64,000 nucleotides of DNA from Maribellus comscasis (GTDB lineage: Bacteria > Bacteroidota > Bacteroidia > Bacteroidales > Prolixibacteraceae): contig NZ_CP046401.1 of NCBI RefSeq assembly GCF_009762775.1, forward strand, positions 5,654,001-5,718,000, read 5' to 3'. Numbering within the stretch: position 1 is the stretch's first letter; every line of letters begins with the position of its first letter. The translations under genes and the position numbers were made by a program. The notes below the pieces were generated by a model. It was given only the letters and a program-made list of their open reading frames with translations. It ran no database searches and had not been told where the DNA came from. Positions 20,530 to 29,676 of this stretch are shown here, piece by piece.

Positions 20530-21105
20530 TTAAGATTTTAATCCCTTTACAAGAAATTCTGCAAGTTCTTTGATTGTATGAATGTACTCAGAATATTTAT
20601 TTTGCAGAAATAACGGTACTTCCATGCTATTAACCAGCATTAATAGCATATTTACTGTTGAGTCAATATTATTAAATTGCAATACACCCTCTTCCTCACC
20701 TTTTTTGAGCATCTGATAAAAGTTATTTCTCTCAAATGCGGCAAAGTCTTCCCTCACTTCCTCCACAAAATGATATTTTTCAAAAAAATCGGCTTTCAAA
20801 GTTTCATGGTAATTTACAGATTCATGCAATAACTCAAGCCTTTTAAAAAAGTAGTTACTAAGAACTGTTAAAGCATCTTCATCAGAATTAACAACTTTCT
20901 GTAACTCAGATTTTACCGTACTAAGCTCCTGCTTTAATACTTCGTTAAATAATTCTTCCTTGCTATTATAGTGATAATATAAAACTCCCTTTGCTTTATG
21001 GATGTGTTTTGCAATCTCATCCATCGTTGTTTTATAAAACCCAAATTTCGAAAAATACTGAGTGGCAGCACTTATTATTATCGATTTGATTTCTGGTTTT
21101 GCCAT
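20530..21105 (-). CDS. TetR/AcrR regulator, copy 1 of an identical pair
   Basis: The 191-aa protein has an N-terminal TetR HTH (about residues 8-54, core TTMDEIAKHIHKAKGVLYYHY) and a helical ligand-binding C-terminus. The protein is identical to that encoded at 47359-47934. The genes differ at one base (21049 C versus 47878 T on the + strand, a synonymous Ser codon), and the similarity stops at the start and stop codons. A 25-bp inverted repeat begins 2 bp upstream of the ATG, and another lies downstream in front of the methyltransferase gene. Inferred role: repressor of its own gene and of nearby lipid and efflux genes. The ligand is unknown. Confidence 0.9.
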   Translation of the reverse strand: MAKPEIKSIIISAATQYFSKFGFYKTTMDEIAKHIHKAKGVLYYHYNSKEELFNEVLKQELSTVKSELQKVVNSDEDALTVLSNYFFKRLELLHESVNYHETLKADFFEKYHFVEEVREDFAAFERNNFYQMLKKGEEEGVLQFNNIDSTVNMLLMLVNSMEVPLFLQNKYSEYIHTIKELAEFLVKGLKS

Positions 21106-21106
21106 G

Positions 21107-21131
21107 TTGACTATATTTCACAAATGGTCAA
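21107..21131. promoter_or_regulatory. TetR-type operator and -7 box of TetR copy 1
   Basis: TTGACTA-N11-TGGTCAA over 25 bp. On the minus strand a TATTTTTG -7 box (21129-21136) shares its TTG with the operator's outer arm. Repressor binding would therefore cover the -7 box and the start site. It sits directly before the ATG at 21105. Confidence 0.75.
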
Positions 21132-21186
21132 AAATAATATAATTAAAGGCAATAAGCAACATTTATATACTCCTTACCCTGAAAGT

Positions 21187-21669
21187 CTAGAAAATTACTC
21201 CATTCCATCCCTTTACTCTTTTTTGAACCCATTGGTACCCTTGAGGTAAAAGCTGCTTGAATCCAACACTTCTGAAAACAATCTTTTCCGCGAATAAAAA
21301 ATTTAAAGAACCTGAAAGTGCTCCCGCTACCAGGTTACAAATTATGACATCCCATCCAAAGATTTTTTCGAAACCAAGAAGTAAACCCATTCTTACTATA
21401 AATCCAAAGGTTAGGAAGAAGTTATATTGAAGGAATTGTGAGATAAATGATTTGTGTTCATTACCCCTTGATATTTTCTTATTCCAAATCCAGTAATAAG
21501 AAATTATAAATTTCAAAAGTAATTCTACTTCAAACGCAATAGTTGGGGCAATTATATAATTTCCAATGTAGTTATGAAAAATGAAATTTGATAGAACCCA
21601 TAAAACTATTGTTTCAACAGCTGTCCCCAATATTCCATTTAATGCAAATTTCAGATATCTATTTCCCAT
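21187..21669 (-). CDS. GtrA-like membrane protein
   Basis: The 160-aa protein has four membrane helices and matches the GtrA family (PF04138): an N-terminal RYLKFALNGILGTAVETIVLWVL and a late helix with GALSGSLNFLFAEKIVFR. GtrA proteins assist glycosyl transfer across the membrane, probably by flipping or positioning an isoprenyl-phosphate-linked sugar, and are usually partnered with a GtrB-like glycosyltransferase. The preceding gene is such a GT2 enzyme. Expected site: inner membrane. Transcribed with cassette A. Confidence 0.8.
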   Translation of the reverse strand: MGNRYLKFALNGILGTAVETIVLWVLSNFIFHNYIGNYIIAPTIAFEVELLLKFIISYYWIWNKKISRGNEHKSFISQFLQYNFFLTFGFIVRMGLLLGFEKIFGWDVIICNLVAGALSGSLNFLFAEKIVFRSVGFKQLLPQGYQWVQKRVKGWNGVIF

Positions 21670-21841
21670 TAATAATCAAATCAATTTTCAGTTTAATCCT
21701 TCTTACTTTCTTTTAAATGATATCTGATTTGCTAATTTTTCTTCTTAAACTAAAAAGATCATAAATAAATATTATATGATATCAATTGTGATAAGATCAT
21801 AAGCAAACCAGTAGCTATCCTTATTATTATCAGGTCTCTGG

Positions 21842-22525
21842 TCAAATGATTTTTTTAAAAAATGTTTTCGCAACTAAATTGTAATTTTCCAGTGCAGTAA
21901 CAGCAATTTGATGTCCCTCCTTGATGAATTCTTCCATCGCTTTAGAAGAAGAAGTTTTACCAAATTTTGTGGGATGTATTAAACCTGGAAGCATAACATA
22001 TTTGACCTTTTTACCTTCTGATTGAAAGTAAAGATTAATTAAAGTCTCAACACCAAATCTTGTTTCTTTCATCTTTTCCACAATTGGTAAGATATCTTTT
22101 CTTAACAGACACCGTTGACCGGTAAATGATTTAAAAGGATTTACCCTATAATTAATTAATGTCTCTGTAGGCTGGCCCAGCACCATATCAGCTTCTTTGT
22201 TTTTTATGGGTGTAATTAATTTTAAAAAATGTCCTTCCTGAAGGTTTGACAAATCGGCATCAATAAATACAACGATATCTCCACCTGCATGTTGAAGAGC
22301 CGTTGCCATGGCATACCCTTTCCCCATGTTTTCTTCCAATACTATATGCTGAAAACTGTAATATTTACTCATCCTTTTCAGAATAACATCTGTATTATCG
22401 GTTGAACCATCACTAACAATAAAAACCTCATCGAAAAAATAGTCAGCAACGGTAGCAACTACTTTTTCAATTGTTTTCTCCTCGTTATAAGCACATACAA
22501 TTGCTGTTATCTCTATATCGTTCAT
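21842..22525 (-). CDS. GT2 glycosyltransferase (dolichol-phosphate-sugar synthase type)
   Basis: The first AUG of the open frame is at 22582, but the GT2 fold starts with EITAIVCAYNEEKTIEKV. The ATG at 22525 (MNDIEIT) fits the family and the paralogue better, giving 227 aa. Visible motifs: IVCAYNEE (nucleotide-sugar binding), VSDGSTDNT and the metal-binding VFIDADLS. The enzyme would transfer a sugar from a nucleotide donor to a lipid or prenyl phosphate on the cytoplasmic side. The GtrA-like protein is next in the operon. A frameshifted paralogue lies at 51118-51792. Confidence 0.8.
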   Translation of the reverse strand: MNDIEITAIVCAYNEEKTIEKVVATVADYFFDEVFIVSDGSTDNTDVILKRMSKYYSFQHIVLEENMGKGYAMATALQHAGGDIVVFIDADLSNLQEGHFLKLITPIKNKEADMVLGQPTETLINYRVNPFKSFTGQRCLLRKDILPIVEKMKETRFGVETLINLYFQSEGKKVKYVMLPGLIHPTKFGKTSSSKAMEEFIKEGHQIAVTALENYNLVAKTFFKKII

Positions 22526-22699
22526 ATTAATGTTGTTTTTAGTTAATAATTTATTTTGGCATTTCCTGTAAAAACATTGCAAATCTTAAATGATTTATAA
22601 CTTATTTCTACCCTGCACCCATTGACAGCTTCCAATAACTTGAATAATGTGAATTTGTTAGTTATAATATTTTTATATCATGTACCTTTCTTTGTTAAA

Positions 22700-23611
22700 C
22701 TAATTTACGTGAATGTCCACATATTGATTAATACTTTTTCGTGCTTCCATTCTACCCAATTCAATTAGCTGCTCAGCTTTATGAAAATCGAAAGTTTTGG
22801 CAGATGATGCCGGAATATTTATCAGAATATCTGGTTTATTTACCATGAGTGAAAGCTCAGATATTCTTTCAAGCATCACTGAAGTCGTGAAATGAACCAG
22901 AGTATAGTACCCCTGACTTTGTTTATTTCCACCGGGGATAAATTCGATGATCTTTTTAACTATATCATTTATAGTAGATGGCAACAAAGAACCGTATATA
23001 AATGCTTTATTTTCAGACAATTCACTATTGTTGCCTTTCCCATTTCTCGTTATTTTCACATTATTCCCATCATATAAATTTACGGCCACAAGAATGTCGT
23101 TTTCAGTACGGGTAATACAACCAACCGGCACAGGATTAAGTAACCCTCCATCAACAAGAATCCTGTCTTCTTGGGGAACAGGCGTAATAATTGTTGGAAT
23201 AGATATAGATGCCCTGGCAGCTTCATAGAAACTGCCAGTTGTGAATACTACTTCTTTTCTATTGATTATATCAGTAGCAACTGCTGAATAAGGAATGTTC
23301 ATTTCCTCTATTGCCTTATCCGGAATAAAAGCATTCATCCTTTTGAAAACTTTTTCAGCTCTTAAAAGTCCGTTCGTACTTAGAGTAAAATCCATTAGAT
23401 TGTAAACATCTTTTTTTCTCAAAGCGCTTACCCATTCTGTAAACTCCGGCAGTTTCCCCATTGCGTAAAAACCACCAATTAATGAACCAATAGAGGTCCC
23501 GCTTACTGATGTGATGTTAAATTCTTGTTTCTCCAGCTCTTCAATTACACCTATATGCGCTAAACCTCTGGCGCCCCCACTGCCCAAAACCAGTGCTACA
23601 TTTTTTCTCAT
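22700..23611 (-). CDS. Patatin-like phospholipase (cassette A)
   Basis: The 303-aa RssA-type protein has the oxyanion loop GSGGARG (residues 10-16), catalytic Ser40 in GTSIG and the dyad Asp154 in DGG. There is no signal peptide, so it is probably cytosolic or at the inner-membrane face. It would release fatty acid from a glycerolipid. It lies 32 bp downstream of the radical SAM gene and belongs to the KAS III operon. It is a clear paralogue of the protein at 52392-53342. Its pairing with an acyltransferase suggests deacylation-reacylation of a membrane lipid (inference). Confidence 0.85.
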   Translation of the reverse strand: MRKNVALVLGSGGARGLAHIGVIEELEKQEFNITSVSGTSIGSLIGGFYAMGKLPEFTEWVSALRKKDVYNLMDFTLSTNGLLRAEKVFKRMNAFIPDKAIEEMNIPYSAVATDIINRKEVVFTTGSFYEAARASISIPTIITPVPQEDRILVDGGLLNPVPVGCITRTENDILVAVNLYDGNNVKITRNGKGNNSELSENKAFIYGSLLPSTINDIVKKIIEFIPGGNKQSQGYYTLVHFTTSVMLERISELSLMVNKPDILINIPASSAKTFDFHKAEQLIELGRMEARKSINQYVDIHVN

Positions 23612-23643
23612 TTTATTGTATATTCTTAATTTATTTTATACAC

Positions 23644-25062
23644 TCAAAGATTAATATGTTCAGCTTTTATCTCCCTGCGAGATAGCTCTTCCAATTCCAG
23701 GTCATAGTCTTCCATTTGTTGATAGTAACTTTCGTCAATTAAAGCTTCCTCCGCTTGTAGATTTTCGGGTTTTGACTCTTCTGTAAAAATGTTTTCCCTG
23801 AAATTCCGGTAATGATCCCGAATAGAACATGGCATTAAGTAATTGTAATCCTGCGAATTAAAATATTCTGTTTGCCATTTTTTGCCACGCTTCATTAATA
23901 AGGACTTAGTGGCATCTACCAGGCTTTTACCTTCACGGTATAAATCAATTATATTATCCTCATAATAAGGGACAAAAACACAAGGCATAATATTGCCGTT
24001 CCAATCTATATATAAGTATCCCCCCATTCTACCGTAAGCAATACATCCATTGGTAAGTAAAGCACTGTTCCAGAAATCGGCAACAGGATATCTTTTTTCT
24101 TCCAGTAGTCTTTCCCAGGCTTTGTATAATTGTATTCTCTTTTTAGGCTCAACCATTAGGTCAAAAGTTTCTTTCCCCCGTCCAATAGGCATAAATTGAA
24201 ATTGAAACATATATGTTGCTCCTTGTTCTTCGAAGTAATAATCATAAAAATCATCTTTGAGTAACGTGTCGCAGTTTTTTCGAGTTGCTGTTACTGATAT
24301 CCCGAATGGTACACCGGCATTGCGAAGATTTTCGAAAGTCTTAAGAATTCGCTTATGAACACCGTTGCCTCTCCTTTCATCTGTTTCCATTTCAAATCCT
24401 TCAACGGAAATAGCGGGAGTAACATTTCCAAGTTCGGCTAACTTCTGTGCCACTTCCTCTGTTATCAACGTTCCGTTGGTATAAACAAGGAAAAATATAT
24501 CATTATATTTTTTGAAAACATCTATCAATGTTTTTCCTTCGCTTTTATAAAGAAAGGGTTCACCTCCGCTTATAACAACAAACCTCCTCCCAAATACATA
24601 ATACACTTCACCAATTATTCTATCCACTATGGAATAAGGAAGGGTTGGAACTGTGGTCTGGTCGCTTGAAGCATAACATCCGGTACAATGCAGATTGCAC
24701 CGTTGGGTAGGCGACAGAGTAATAAATCCGGGAGGATAATCACCATATTGTGATTTAAATTGCTCACTTCTTTCACTCGGCTTGTTGATTTTATTAAATG
24801 TACTATCGCTAACTACTATTTTGATAATTTTTTCAATACTCTTTTTTGAATAATTATGCTTATCTAAATTTTTTACCACTGTGTTTAGTACGCTTGAATA
24901 ATATAAATAACGAAAATGATTTGTTTGCGAAGGTTGACTATCATTTCCAGAGAGTCTGTTGTACATAAATTTGTCAAACTTTTTGGCAGTTAAATGTCTT
25001 GATGCTTTTTGGTTTAAAATGAGATTTAAAGCCTCGCCAAATAAAAATTCGGTTGTTTTCAT
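23644..25062 (-). CDS. Radical SAM protein with C-terminal SPASM-like region
   Basis: The 472-aa protein has the [4Fe-4S] motif CNLHCTGC (Cys122, Cys126, Cys129), followed by the AdoMet-binding ISGGEPF. A Cys-containing C-terminal part (NGCIAYG..., then IMPCVFVPYYED, and MPCSIRDHYRN) could bind an auxiliary cluster. The N-terminal ~100 residues are unusual and helical; the C-terminal tail is acidic. The reaction is unknown. In this operon (KAS III, acyltransferase, patatin) a lipid or lipid-head-group modification is plausible, but a peptide modification cannot be excluded. It is single-copy in the window; cassette B lacks it. Confidence 0.8.
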   Translation of the reverse strand: MKTTEFLFGEALNLILNQKASRHLTAKKFDKFMYNRLSGNDSQPSQTNHFRYLYYSSVLNTVVKNLDKHNYSKKSIEKIIKIVVSDSTFNKINKPSERSEQFKSQYGDYPPGFITLSPTQRCNLHCTGCYASSDQTTVPTLPYSIVDRIIGEVYYVFGRRFVVISGGEPFLYKSEGKTLIDVFKKYNDIFFLVYTNGTLITEEVAQKLAELGNVTPAISVEGFEMETDERRGNGVHKRILKTFENLRNAGVPFGISVTATRKNCDTLLKDDFYDYYFEEQGATYMFQFQFMPIGRGKETFDLMVEPKKRIQLYKAWERLLEEKRYPVADFWNSALLTNGCIAYGRMGGYLYIDWNGNIMPCVFVPYYEDNIIDLYREGKSLVDATKSLLMKRGKKWQTEYFNSQDYNYLMPCSIRDHYRNFRENIFTEESKPENLQAEEALIDESYYQQMEDYDLELEELSRREIKAEHINL

Positions 25063-25081
25063 GATTTTAAATTTTAAATTA

Positions 25082-25888
25082 TTAATATTTCATAGAATAA
25101 ACTTCTGAACGGATCTTTTGTGCCCATTCCCAATGAGTTAAGGATTTATCGAAGTCATTATGATGAATAACTTTCCCTATTTTCACATGTACGGATTCTC
25201 CTTTTTTTCTAAAAAGTTCCCGGGGAAGTAAAATCAACTCGATATTTAATTTTACCCTAAATAATTTTCTGAAAATATAAATGGTATAAAATAGGTTAGA
25301 GTTCTTTCCGTAAATTCGGATGGGAACAATATCTCTTTCGTGTTCAATTGACTTAGCTATAAAACTTTTGTGCCAAAATTCATCCTGTATCCTAAATTTC
25401 GAAACACGGGAAACCATTCCAAATGGGAAATGGGTAATTGGCACGTCTGATGAAAATACCTTGTTTAATTCAATTAAATGCTTTTTTTTATTTTTCCCAA
25501 ATACGTTAACCTCCGATACAAGTGGTTTCAGGTTTGGAACATACATAAATGCATCATTCCCGATAGCCTTTAGTCGACCATATTTTGAACCCACAATAAA
25601 AGTAAGGACCAGCCCGTCTAAAAGTCCAAACGGATGATTAGCTATAAAAAAGCATTTTCCATTTTCAGGTAAATTCTCAAAGCCCACAAATTCAGCTTTA
25701 ATTTCAAACTCCTCTACTATCTTACCCACGAAATCAATCCCTTTAAATGCTGAATATTTATCAAGAATTTCATTAATCTCATCTTGCTTAATTATATTTG
25801 AAATCCAGCCTATTACAAAATCAGGTAATTTTTTCAGGAATTTTGAATTGCTACTTTTTATAATTAATGCGATATCGATATGGTCCAT
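25082..25888 (-). CDS. PlsC/GlsA-like O-acyltransferase (cassette A)
   Basis: I place the start at the ATG at 25888 because the resulting N-terminus (MDHIDIALIIKSSNSKFLKKLP) aligns with the paralogue at 53425-54234; the upstream ATG at 25912 is possible. Motif ANHPFGLLDG (HX5D instead of the usual HX4D) and THFPFGMVSR mark the Bacteroidota lysophospholipid-acyltransferase subgroup that includes glycine/ornithine-lipid O-acyltransferases. The protein would acylate a lysolipid from acyl-ACP or acyl-CoA. It sits 30 bp after the KAS III gene, which supplies acyl chains. Substrate identity is not visible. Confidence 0.8.
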   Translation of the reverse strand: MDHIDIALIIKSSNSKFLKKLPDFVIGWISNIIKQDEINEILDKYSAFKGIDFVGKIVEEFEIKAEFVGFENLPENGKCFFIANHPFGLLDGLVLTFIVGSKYGRLKAIGNDAFMYVPNLKPLVSEVNVFGKNKKKHLIELNKVFSSDVPITHFPFGMVSRVSKFRIQDEFWHKSFIAKSIEHERDIVPIRIYGKNSNLFYTIYIFRKLFRVKLNIELILLPRELFRKKGESVHVKIGKVIHHNDFDKSLTHWEWAQKIRSEVYSMKY

Positions 25889-25918
25889 TTCTATTTCTTT
25901 TGATAGATACAATCAATA

Positions 25919-26863
25919 TTAAATCTTTAGTAATAAAGCTCCACTTGAGTATCCTCCACCAAAAACGGTTACTCCAATCAAATCTCCTTTGGAAAATTTA
26001 TTGGAATTCTCAGATAAAGCAATAGGTGTACTTGCACAACCTGTATTCCCTAGTTTGTCAAGGTTTATAATCATTTTATCTTTACTCAGTTTTAAAATCT
26101 TTCTTATGTTTTCCAGGATTCGGATATTTGCCTGGTGTGCAACCAGATAATTTAGGTCGTCGATTCCCATATTGTTTTTGATTAGGATTTCTAATAATAT
26201 ATTGACCATATGGGCAATTGCGTTAATAAAAACATCTTTACCTATAGGCATTTTTAACCCTCCATTTAGTGGTCTTAAATGAACGGCTTCAGATGCTTGT
26301 CCAATGTTCCCTAGTCCTTTAGTGATTACATCAATGATTTTAATATCATTTGGTGTAACCCTTTCTTTTGAAATGAAAATGGCAGCGGCGCCATCTCCCC
26401 ATAAATGACCAGATTGAATATCACTTACTTTGCTATAAGCCGTATTATGTTCAGATGCAATAATCAGTACCTTTTTGGCTTTTTCCATCGAAAAATAGCC
26501 TTGGGCAATTTCAACAGCGTTCACAAAAGAAGAACATGCCGATGTAACTGTAACTGCTTTTGCATTTTTTATATTAAAATGATTTTGTATTGAGTGTGCC
26601 AGGCTAACAACAGTATCAAAAGGAGTATATGTCGCGCCGATGATTAGGTCTATCTCTGAAATATTGTAGGGAAGCAATGGGATAGATTCTCTTACAACTT
26701 TTAACGCCATTGTTTCGGTATTTTCTCCCAACGTGGCCTTTCTCCTTTCCTTTATTCCGGTTCTTTTTGTAATCCACTCATTATCAAGTCCGTTCTTTTC
26801 TTTGAAATAACTGTTAAGGATGACCAACTCTGGGACATAATGATTGATTAAATTGATGTACAT
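25919..26863 (-). CDS. 3-oxoacyl-ACP synthase III (KAS III) family
   Basis: The frame opens at ATG 26881, but MYINLINHYVPE (ATG at 26863) is the normal KAS III N-terminus and leaves the operator upstream of the start, so I prefer it (314 aa). The triad is complete: Cys110 in TSACSS, His243 in VAHQAN and Asn273 in LGNTG. The enzyme condenses a short acyl primer with malonyl-ACP to start an acyl or polyketide-like chain. It is the first gene of an operon with acyltransferase, radical SAM and patatin. An accessory KAS III suggests an unusual acyl starter or a head-to-head type condensation (inference). Confidence 0.85.
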   Translation of the reverse strand: MYINLINHYVPELVILNSYFKEKNGLDNEWITKRTGIKERRKATLGENTETMALKVVRESIPLLPYNISEIDLIIGATYTPFDTVVSLAHSIQNHFNIKNAKAVTVTSACSSFVNAVEIAQGYFSMEKAKKVLIIASEHNTAYSKVSDIQSGHLWGDGAAAIFISKERVTPNDIKIIDVITKGLGNIGQASEAVHLRPLNGGLKMPIGKDVFINAIAHMVNILLEILIKNNMGIDDLNYLVAHQANIRILENIRKILKLSKDKMIINLDKLGNTGCASTPIALSENSNKFSKGDLIGVTVFGGGYSSGALLLKI

Positions 26864-26874
26864 ATTTATTCTAT

Positions 26875-26899
26875 TTGACATTTATTGTTTTTTGGTCAA
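26875..26899. promoter_or_regulatory. TetR-type operator in front of the KAS III operon
   Basis: TTGACAT-N11-TGGTCAA, 25 bp, between the stop of the TetR gene (26916) and the preferred KAS III start (26863). It has the same length and arms as the operators around the identical TetR pair. The -7 box is weaker here. Confidence 0.65.
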
Positions 26900-26915
26900 T
26901 TTGTAGGCAAAAAAA

Positions 26916-27491
26916 TTATCGTTTTTCAATACCTCTTAAAAGAATGTTAATCATGAATTCAAGTTTTTCCTCAATTTCGAGATGTTTACTGACCATTATA
27001 GGTACTTCAAAACCCTTTAAGGCCCTGACAATTACAAAAGCAGTTTGAACTTCATCACTTTGCTCAAACTCACCATTTTTCATTCCTTGAACCAGAATCG
27101 ATTTAACTAATGTAACTTCCTCGTTATCATATTTTTCTCTAATTCTTTCTACGAAACCTAAATAGTTTAAATATTCATTTTTAAGTGCCTCATACATATT
27201 TGATAACTCACCAAGAACTTTCATCCGGGTTGTAATGTAATTAGTTAGCTTCATTTTTCCCGTTTCACCTTCTTCAACAGCTCTTATCAATTCTCGTTGG
27301 AGTGTACTAAATTCTTTTTCAACAACGCTTTGAAATAACTCTTCTTTATTTCTGAAATAATAATACACAGAACCTTTAGCTTTATGTGCGGCTTTTGCGA
27401 TTTCATCAACTGTCGTTTTTTGAAAACCAAACTTGCTGAAGATATGCATTGCTACCTTTATAATATGTTCTCTGGTATTCGTAATATCCAT
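26916..27491 (-). CDS. TetR/AcrR regulator of cassette A
   Basis: The 191-aa protein has a TetR HTH at about residues 8-54 with the recognition segment TTVDEIAKAAHKAKGSVYYYF. It is clearly related to the identical pair and to the regulator at 54377-54964. The C-terminal domain is helical with no recognisable ligand motif. It stands directly upstream of the KAS III operon on the same strand, with an operator in between, so it is the likely direct controller. A 26-bp variant operator precedes its own start. Ligand unknown; a fatty acid or bile-like amphiphile would suit the genes it borders (inference). Confidence 0.85.
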   Translation of the reverse strand: MDITNTREHIIKVAMHIFSKFGFQKTTVDEIAKAAHKAKGSVYYYFRNKEELFQSVVEKEFSTLQRELIRAVEEGETGKMKLTNYITTRMKVLGELSNMYEALKNEYLNYLGFVERIREKYDNEEVTLVKSILVQGMKNGEFEQSDEVQTAFVIVRALKGFEVPIMVSKHLEIEEKLEFMINILLRGIEKR

Positions 27492-27500
27492 TTTAACTAT

Positions 27501-27526
27501 TTGACCTTTTTCGTTCTTTAGTACAA
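27501..27526. promoter_or_regulatory. Weak TetR-type operator and -7 box
   Basis: TTGACCT...TAGTACAA, 26 bp, a looser version of the shared inverted repeat. On the minus strand TATTTTTG (27524-27531) forms a -7 box that overlaps its outer arm, as at the other TetR promoters. Start codon at 27491. Confidence 0.45.
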
Positions 27527-27683
27527 AAATAAATATTTTAATCGATTATTGTTCCAATTCAATAAAATATTATCATGATTTAATATTAATTCACAAACTA
27601 CAAAAGCGATGTCATTTTTTACAAAACACCTTGATATTTTTTTATTCCTGAATAAGAAGTACCCTTAAAAGCACATAAATAGA

Positions 27684-29375
27684 TTATAATTTTCCATGAC
27701 GAAAAATGGAAATTAGAAGCCAAAGTCCTATGATGGTTGCTGCAAGAAAGCCCAAAAGACCAACCAGTGAAATCCCATTCCAAACTGGTGGCACATTCGC
27801 TAGGATAACTAAAGAAGACCCTACTGTTATTGAAGCCAAAATGATTGCAATTGTGATGCGGTTACTGATTTGTTCATGTTTATCAATTAAAGGCTCCATT
27901 CCTTTATGTTCAATGTTAATTTTTAAAGACCCATTTTTTAATTTATCTATTATTTCTCTGATTTCGTAAGGCAAATCTTTTGCTAAAAGCAATAACTCCT
28001 CTGAAGAAACCATTAGGTCGTTAAAGTATTTTTGGCTTCGAAAACGTCTTTTTATTAATTTTTTAAAAAAAGGTTCAATTTGCTTTGACATATTAAAATC
28101 CGGATCAAGCATTTCACCATCACTTTGTAAAAGAAGTAGTGCTCTCCCTAAGGAATAAAGATCCGATGGAATTTTTAAATTATTTTGAGGGAAGAATTCC
28201 ACTAAATCATTAAATAAATCCGGTAAATTAATATTTTCCAGTTTTTGATGAAAATAGAGATTTAATATTTCTGTAATCTGAAGTTCCAGCTTTTGCATTT
28301 TTATTTCCCCATTCGTCTCACATATCTTGAGTAAACTCCTGATGATTTTATCTGGATCGTTATTAATTGCACCTACAACCATGGAAGTAATCAATTCTCT
28401 TGTCTTACTGGTAAGTGTTCCCATCATTCCAAAATCCAGAAAGCATATTATGTTTCCAGGCAACACCAGAATATTTCCAGGGTGAGGATCAGCGTGAAAA
28501 AAACCAAAGTCAAATATTTGTTTTAATTCTGACTCTGCGCCTCTTTGGGCAATTGTTTTCCTGTCAAGTAACTCCTGTCCGTCAGCTTCAATATCCGAAA
28601 TCCTAACGCCATTAATGTATTCCATTGTTAGTACTTTACTCGTACAATAATCCCTGTGACATTGGGGAACATATACTGTAGTATCATCTCTGAAATTGTT
28701 TGTAAATTGTTCTATATTTGAAGCTTCAATTAAAAAGTTTAGTTCTTTATGTATTGATCTATCAAACTCTTCTACAATATTGACCATGTTATATGATTTC
28801 ATCTCAGGAATATGCTTTTCCACTCTTTTTGCAAAAAGGAACATGATTTCAATATCTGTATCAATAATACGTTTAATACCGGGCCTTTGAACTTTTACAG
28901 CGACTTCCTTCCCGTCCATTAAAGTCGCCTTATATACCTGTGCTATCGATGCAGCTGCCACTGGTAATGGGAGAAAATTTCTGAAAATTTCTGAAACTGG
29001 TTTCCCTAATTCTTTTTCGAGTAATGGAGCGGTTACCTCCCAAGAAAAAGAAGAAACAGAATCTTGCAATTTTTTTAATTCATTAACTAATTCAGGTGGA
29101 ATTAAATCTCCTCTTGTACTCATTATCTGCCCAAACTTGATAAAGGCTGGGCCAAGTTCCTCTAAAACCATCCGTATTCTTTCCCACCTGGAAAGGCTGA
29201 GAATTGAATCACCAACTTTTTTAAAAGTCAATTTTCTCCCTAAAAACCCCAGAATATCAAAACCTGATGCTGATACAAGATCATAAAATCCATATTTGGT
29301 AAGGATTTTAATAATTTCGAAATAACGTTGGGTCTGCCGATGTGTCTTTCCAATGGCAACAATCCTTTGAATCAT
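27684..29375 (-). CDS. ABC1/UbiB/AarF-type protein kinase-like membrane protein
   Basis: The 563-aa protein has the UbiB-family KxGQ motif (KFGQ, near residue 80), an Ala-rich loop AAASIAQVY, the invariant Lys in VAVKVQRP, the catalytic-loop-like HADPHPGN and the DFG motif. Two C-terminal membrane helices (about 505-525 and 532-555) anchor it. UbiB proteins are atypical ATPases needed for extraction or handling of quinone and other isoprenoid or lipid intermediates. It is followed upstream by a phasin-like gene with 7 bp spacing, a common pairing. No quinone-biosynthesis genes are near, so a role in membrane-lipid handling fits better here (inference). Confidence 0.85.
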   Translation of the reverse strand: MIQRIVAIGKTHRQTQRYFEIIKILTKYGFYDLVSASGFDILGFLGRKLTFKKVGDSILSLSRWERIRMVLEELGPAFIKFGQIMSTRGDLIPPELVNELKKLQDSVSSFSWEVTAPLLEKELGKPVSEIFRNFLPLPVAAASIAQVYKATLMDGKEVAVKVQRPGIKRIIDTDIEIMFLFAKRVEKHIPEMKSYNMVNIVEEFDRSIHKELNFLIEASNIEQFTNNFRDDTTVYVPQCHRDYCTSKVLTMEYINGVRISDIEADGQELLDRKTIAQRGAESELKQIFDFGFFHADPHPGNILVLPGNIICFLDFGMMGTLTSKTRELITSMVVGAINNDPDKIIRSLLKICETNGEIKMQKLELQITEILNLYFHQKLENINLPDLFNDLVEFFPQNNLKIPSDLYSLGRALLLLQSDGEMLDPDFNMSKQIEPFFKKLIKRRFRSQKYFNDLMVSSEELLLLAKDLPYEIREIIDKLKNGSLKINIEHKGMEPLIDKHEQISNRITIAIILASITVGSSLVILANVPPVWNGISLVGLLGFLAATIIGLWLLISIFRHGKL

Positions 29376-29382
29376 TACTAGT

Positions 29383-29676
29383 TTATTCAGGTGTCTCCCT
29401 CATTTTCCGTAATTCTTTGTAAATTTTATCCACATCCTTTTTAGTAGCAAGACCTAAACTGTCAATGTACTTTTTAATTCTTTCATCAATTTTTTTGTCA
29501 AGGTTTTGCTTTGCTTCTTCAGACTGTTTCAAAAGTTCATCGGCAAGTTTACGAGCTTCCTCTTCTGATAATTTTGCTTCTTCTGCCGTTTTTTTCACTA
29601 AATCCTGAATTTTGTCTTTGGTCAATAAACCAAATCCAATTCCCGTGAGAATTCCTTTTTTTAATAATTCAATCAT
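29383..29676 (-). CDS. Phasin-like small coiled-coil protein
   Basis: The frame opens at 29712, but MIELLKKGILTGIGFGLLTKDK (ATG at 29676) is the usual beginning of this family, giving 97 aa. A hydrophobic N-terminal patch (about residues 3-18) precedes a charged amphipathic coiled coil. Family annotation is polyhydroxyalkanoate granule-associated/phasin-like, commonly beside UbiB-type genes. It probably coats a lipid surface or assists the kinase-like partner. A TTGACTA half-site lies about 75 bp upstream (29749-29755) next to a near -7 box, but no second arm is present. Confidence 0.7.
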   Translation of the reverse strand: MIELLKKGILTGIGFGLLTKDKIQDLVKKTAEEAKLSEEEARKLADELLKQSEEAKQNLDKKIDERIKKYIDSLGLATKKDVDKIYKELRKMRETPE

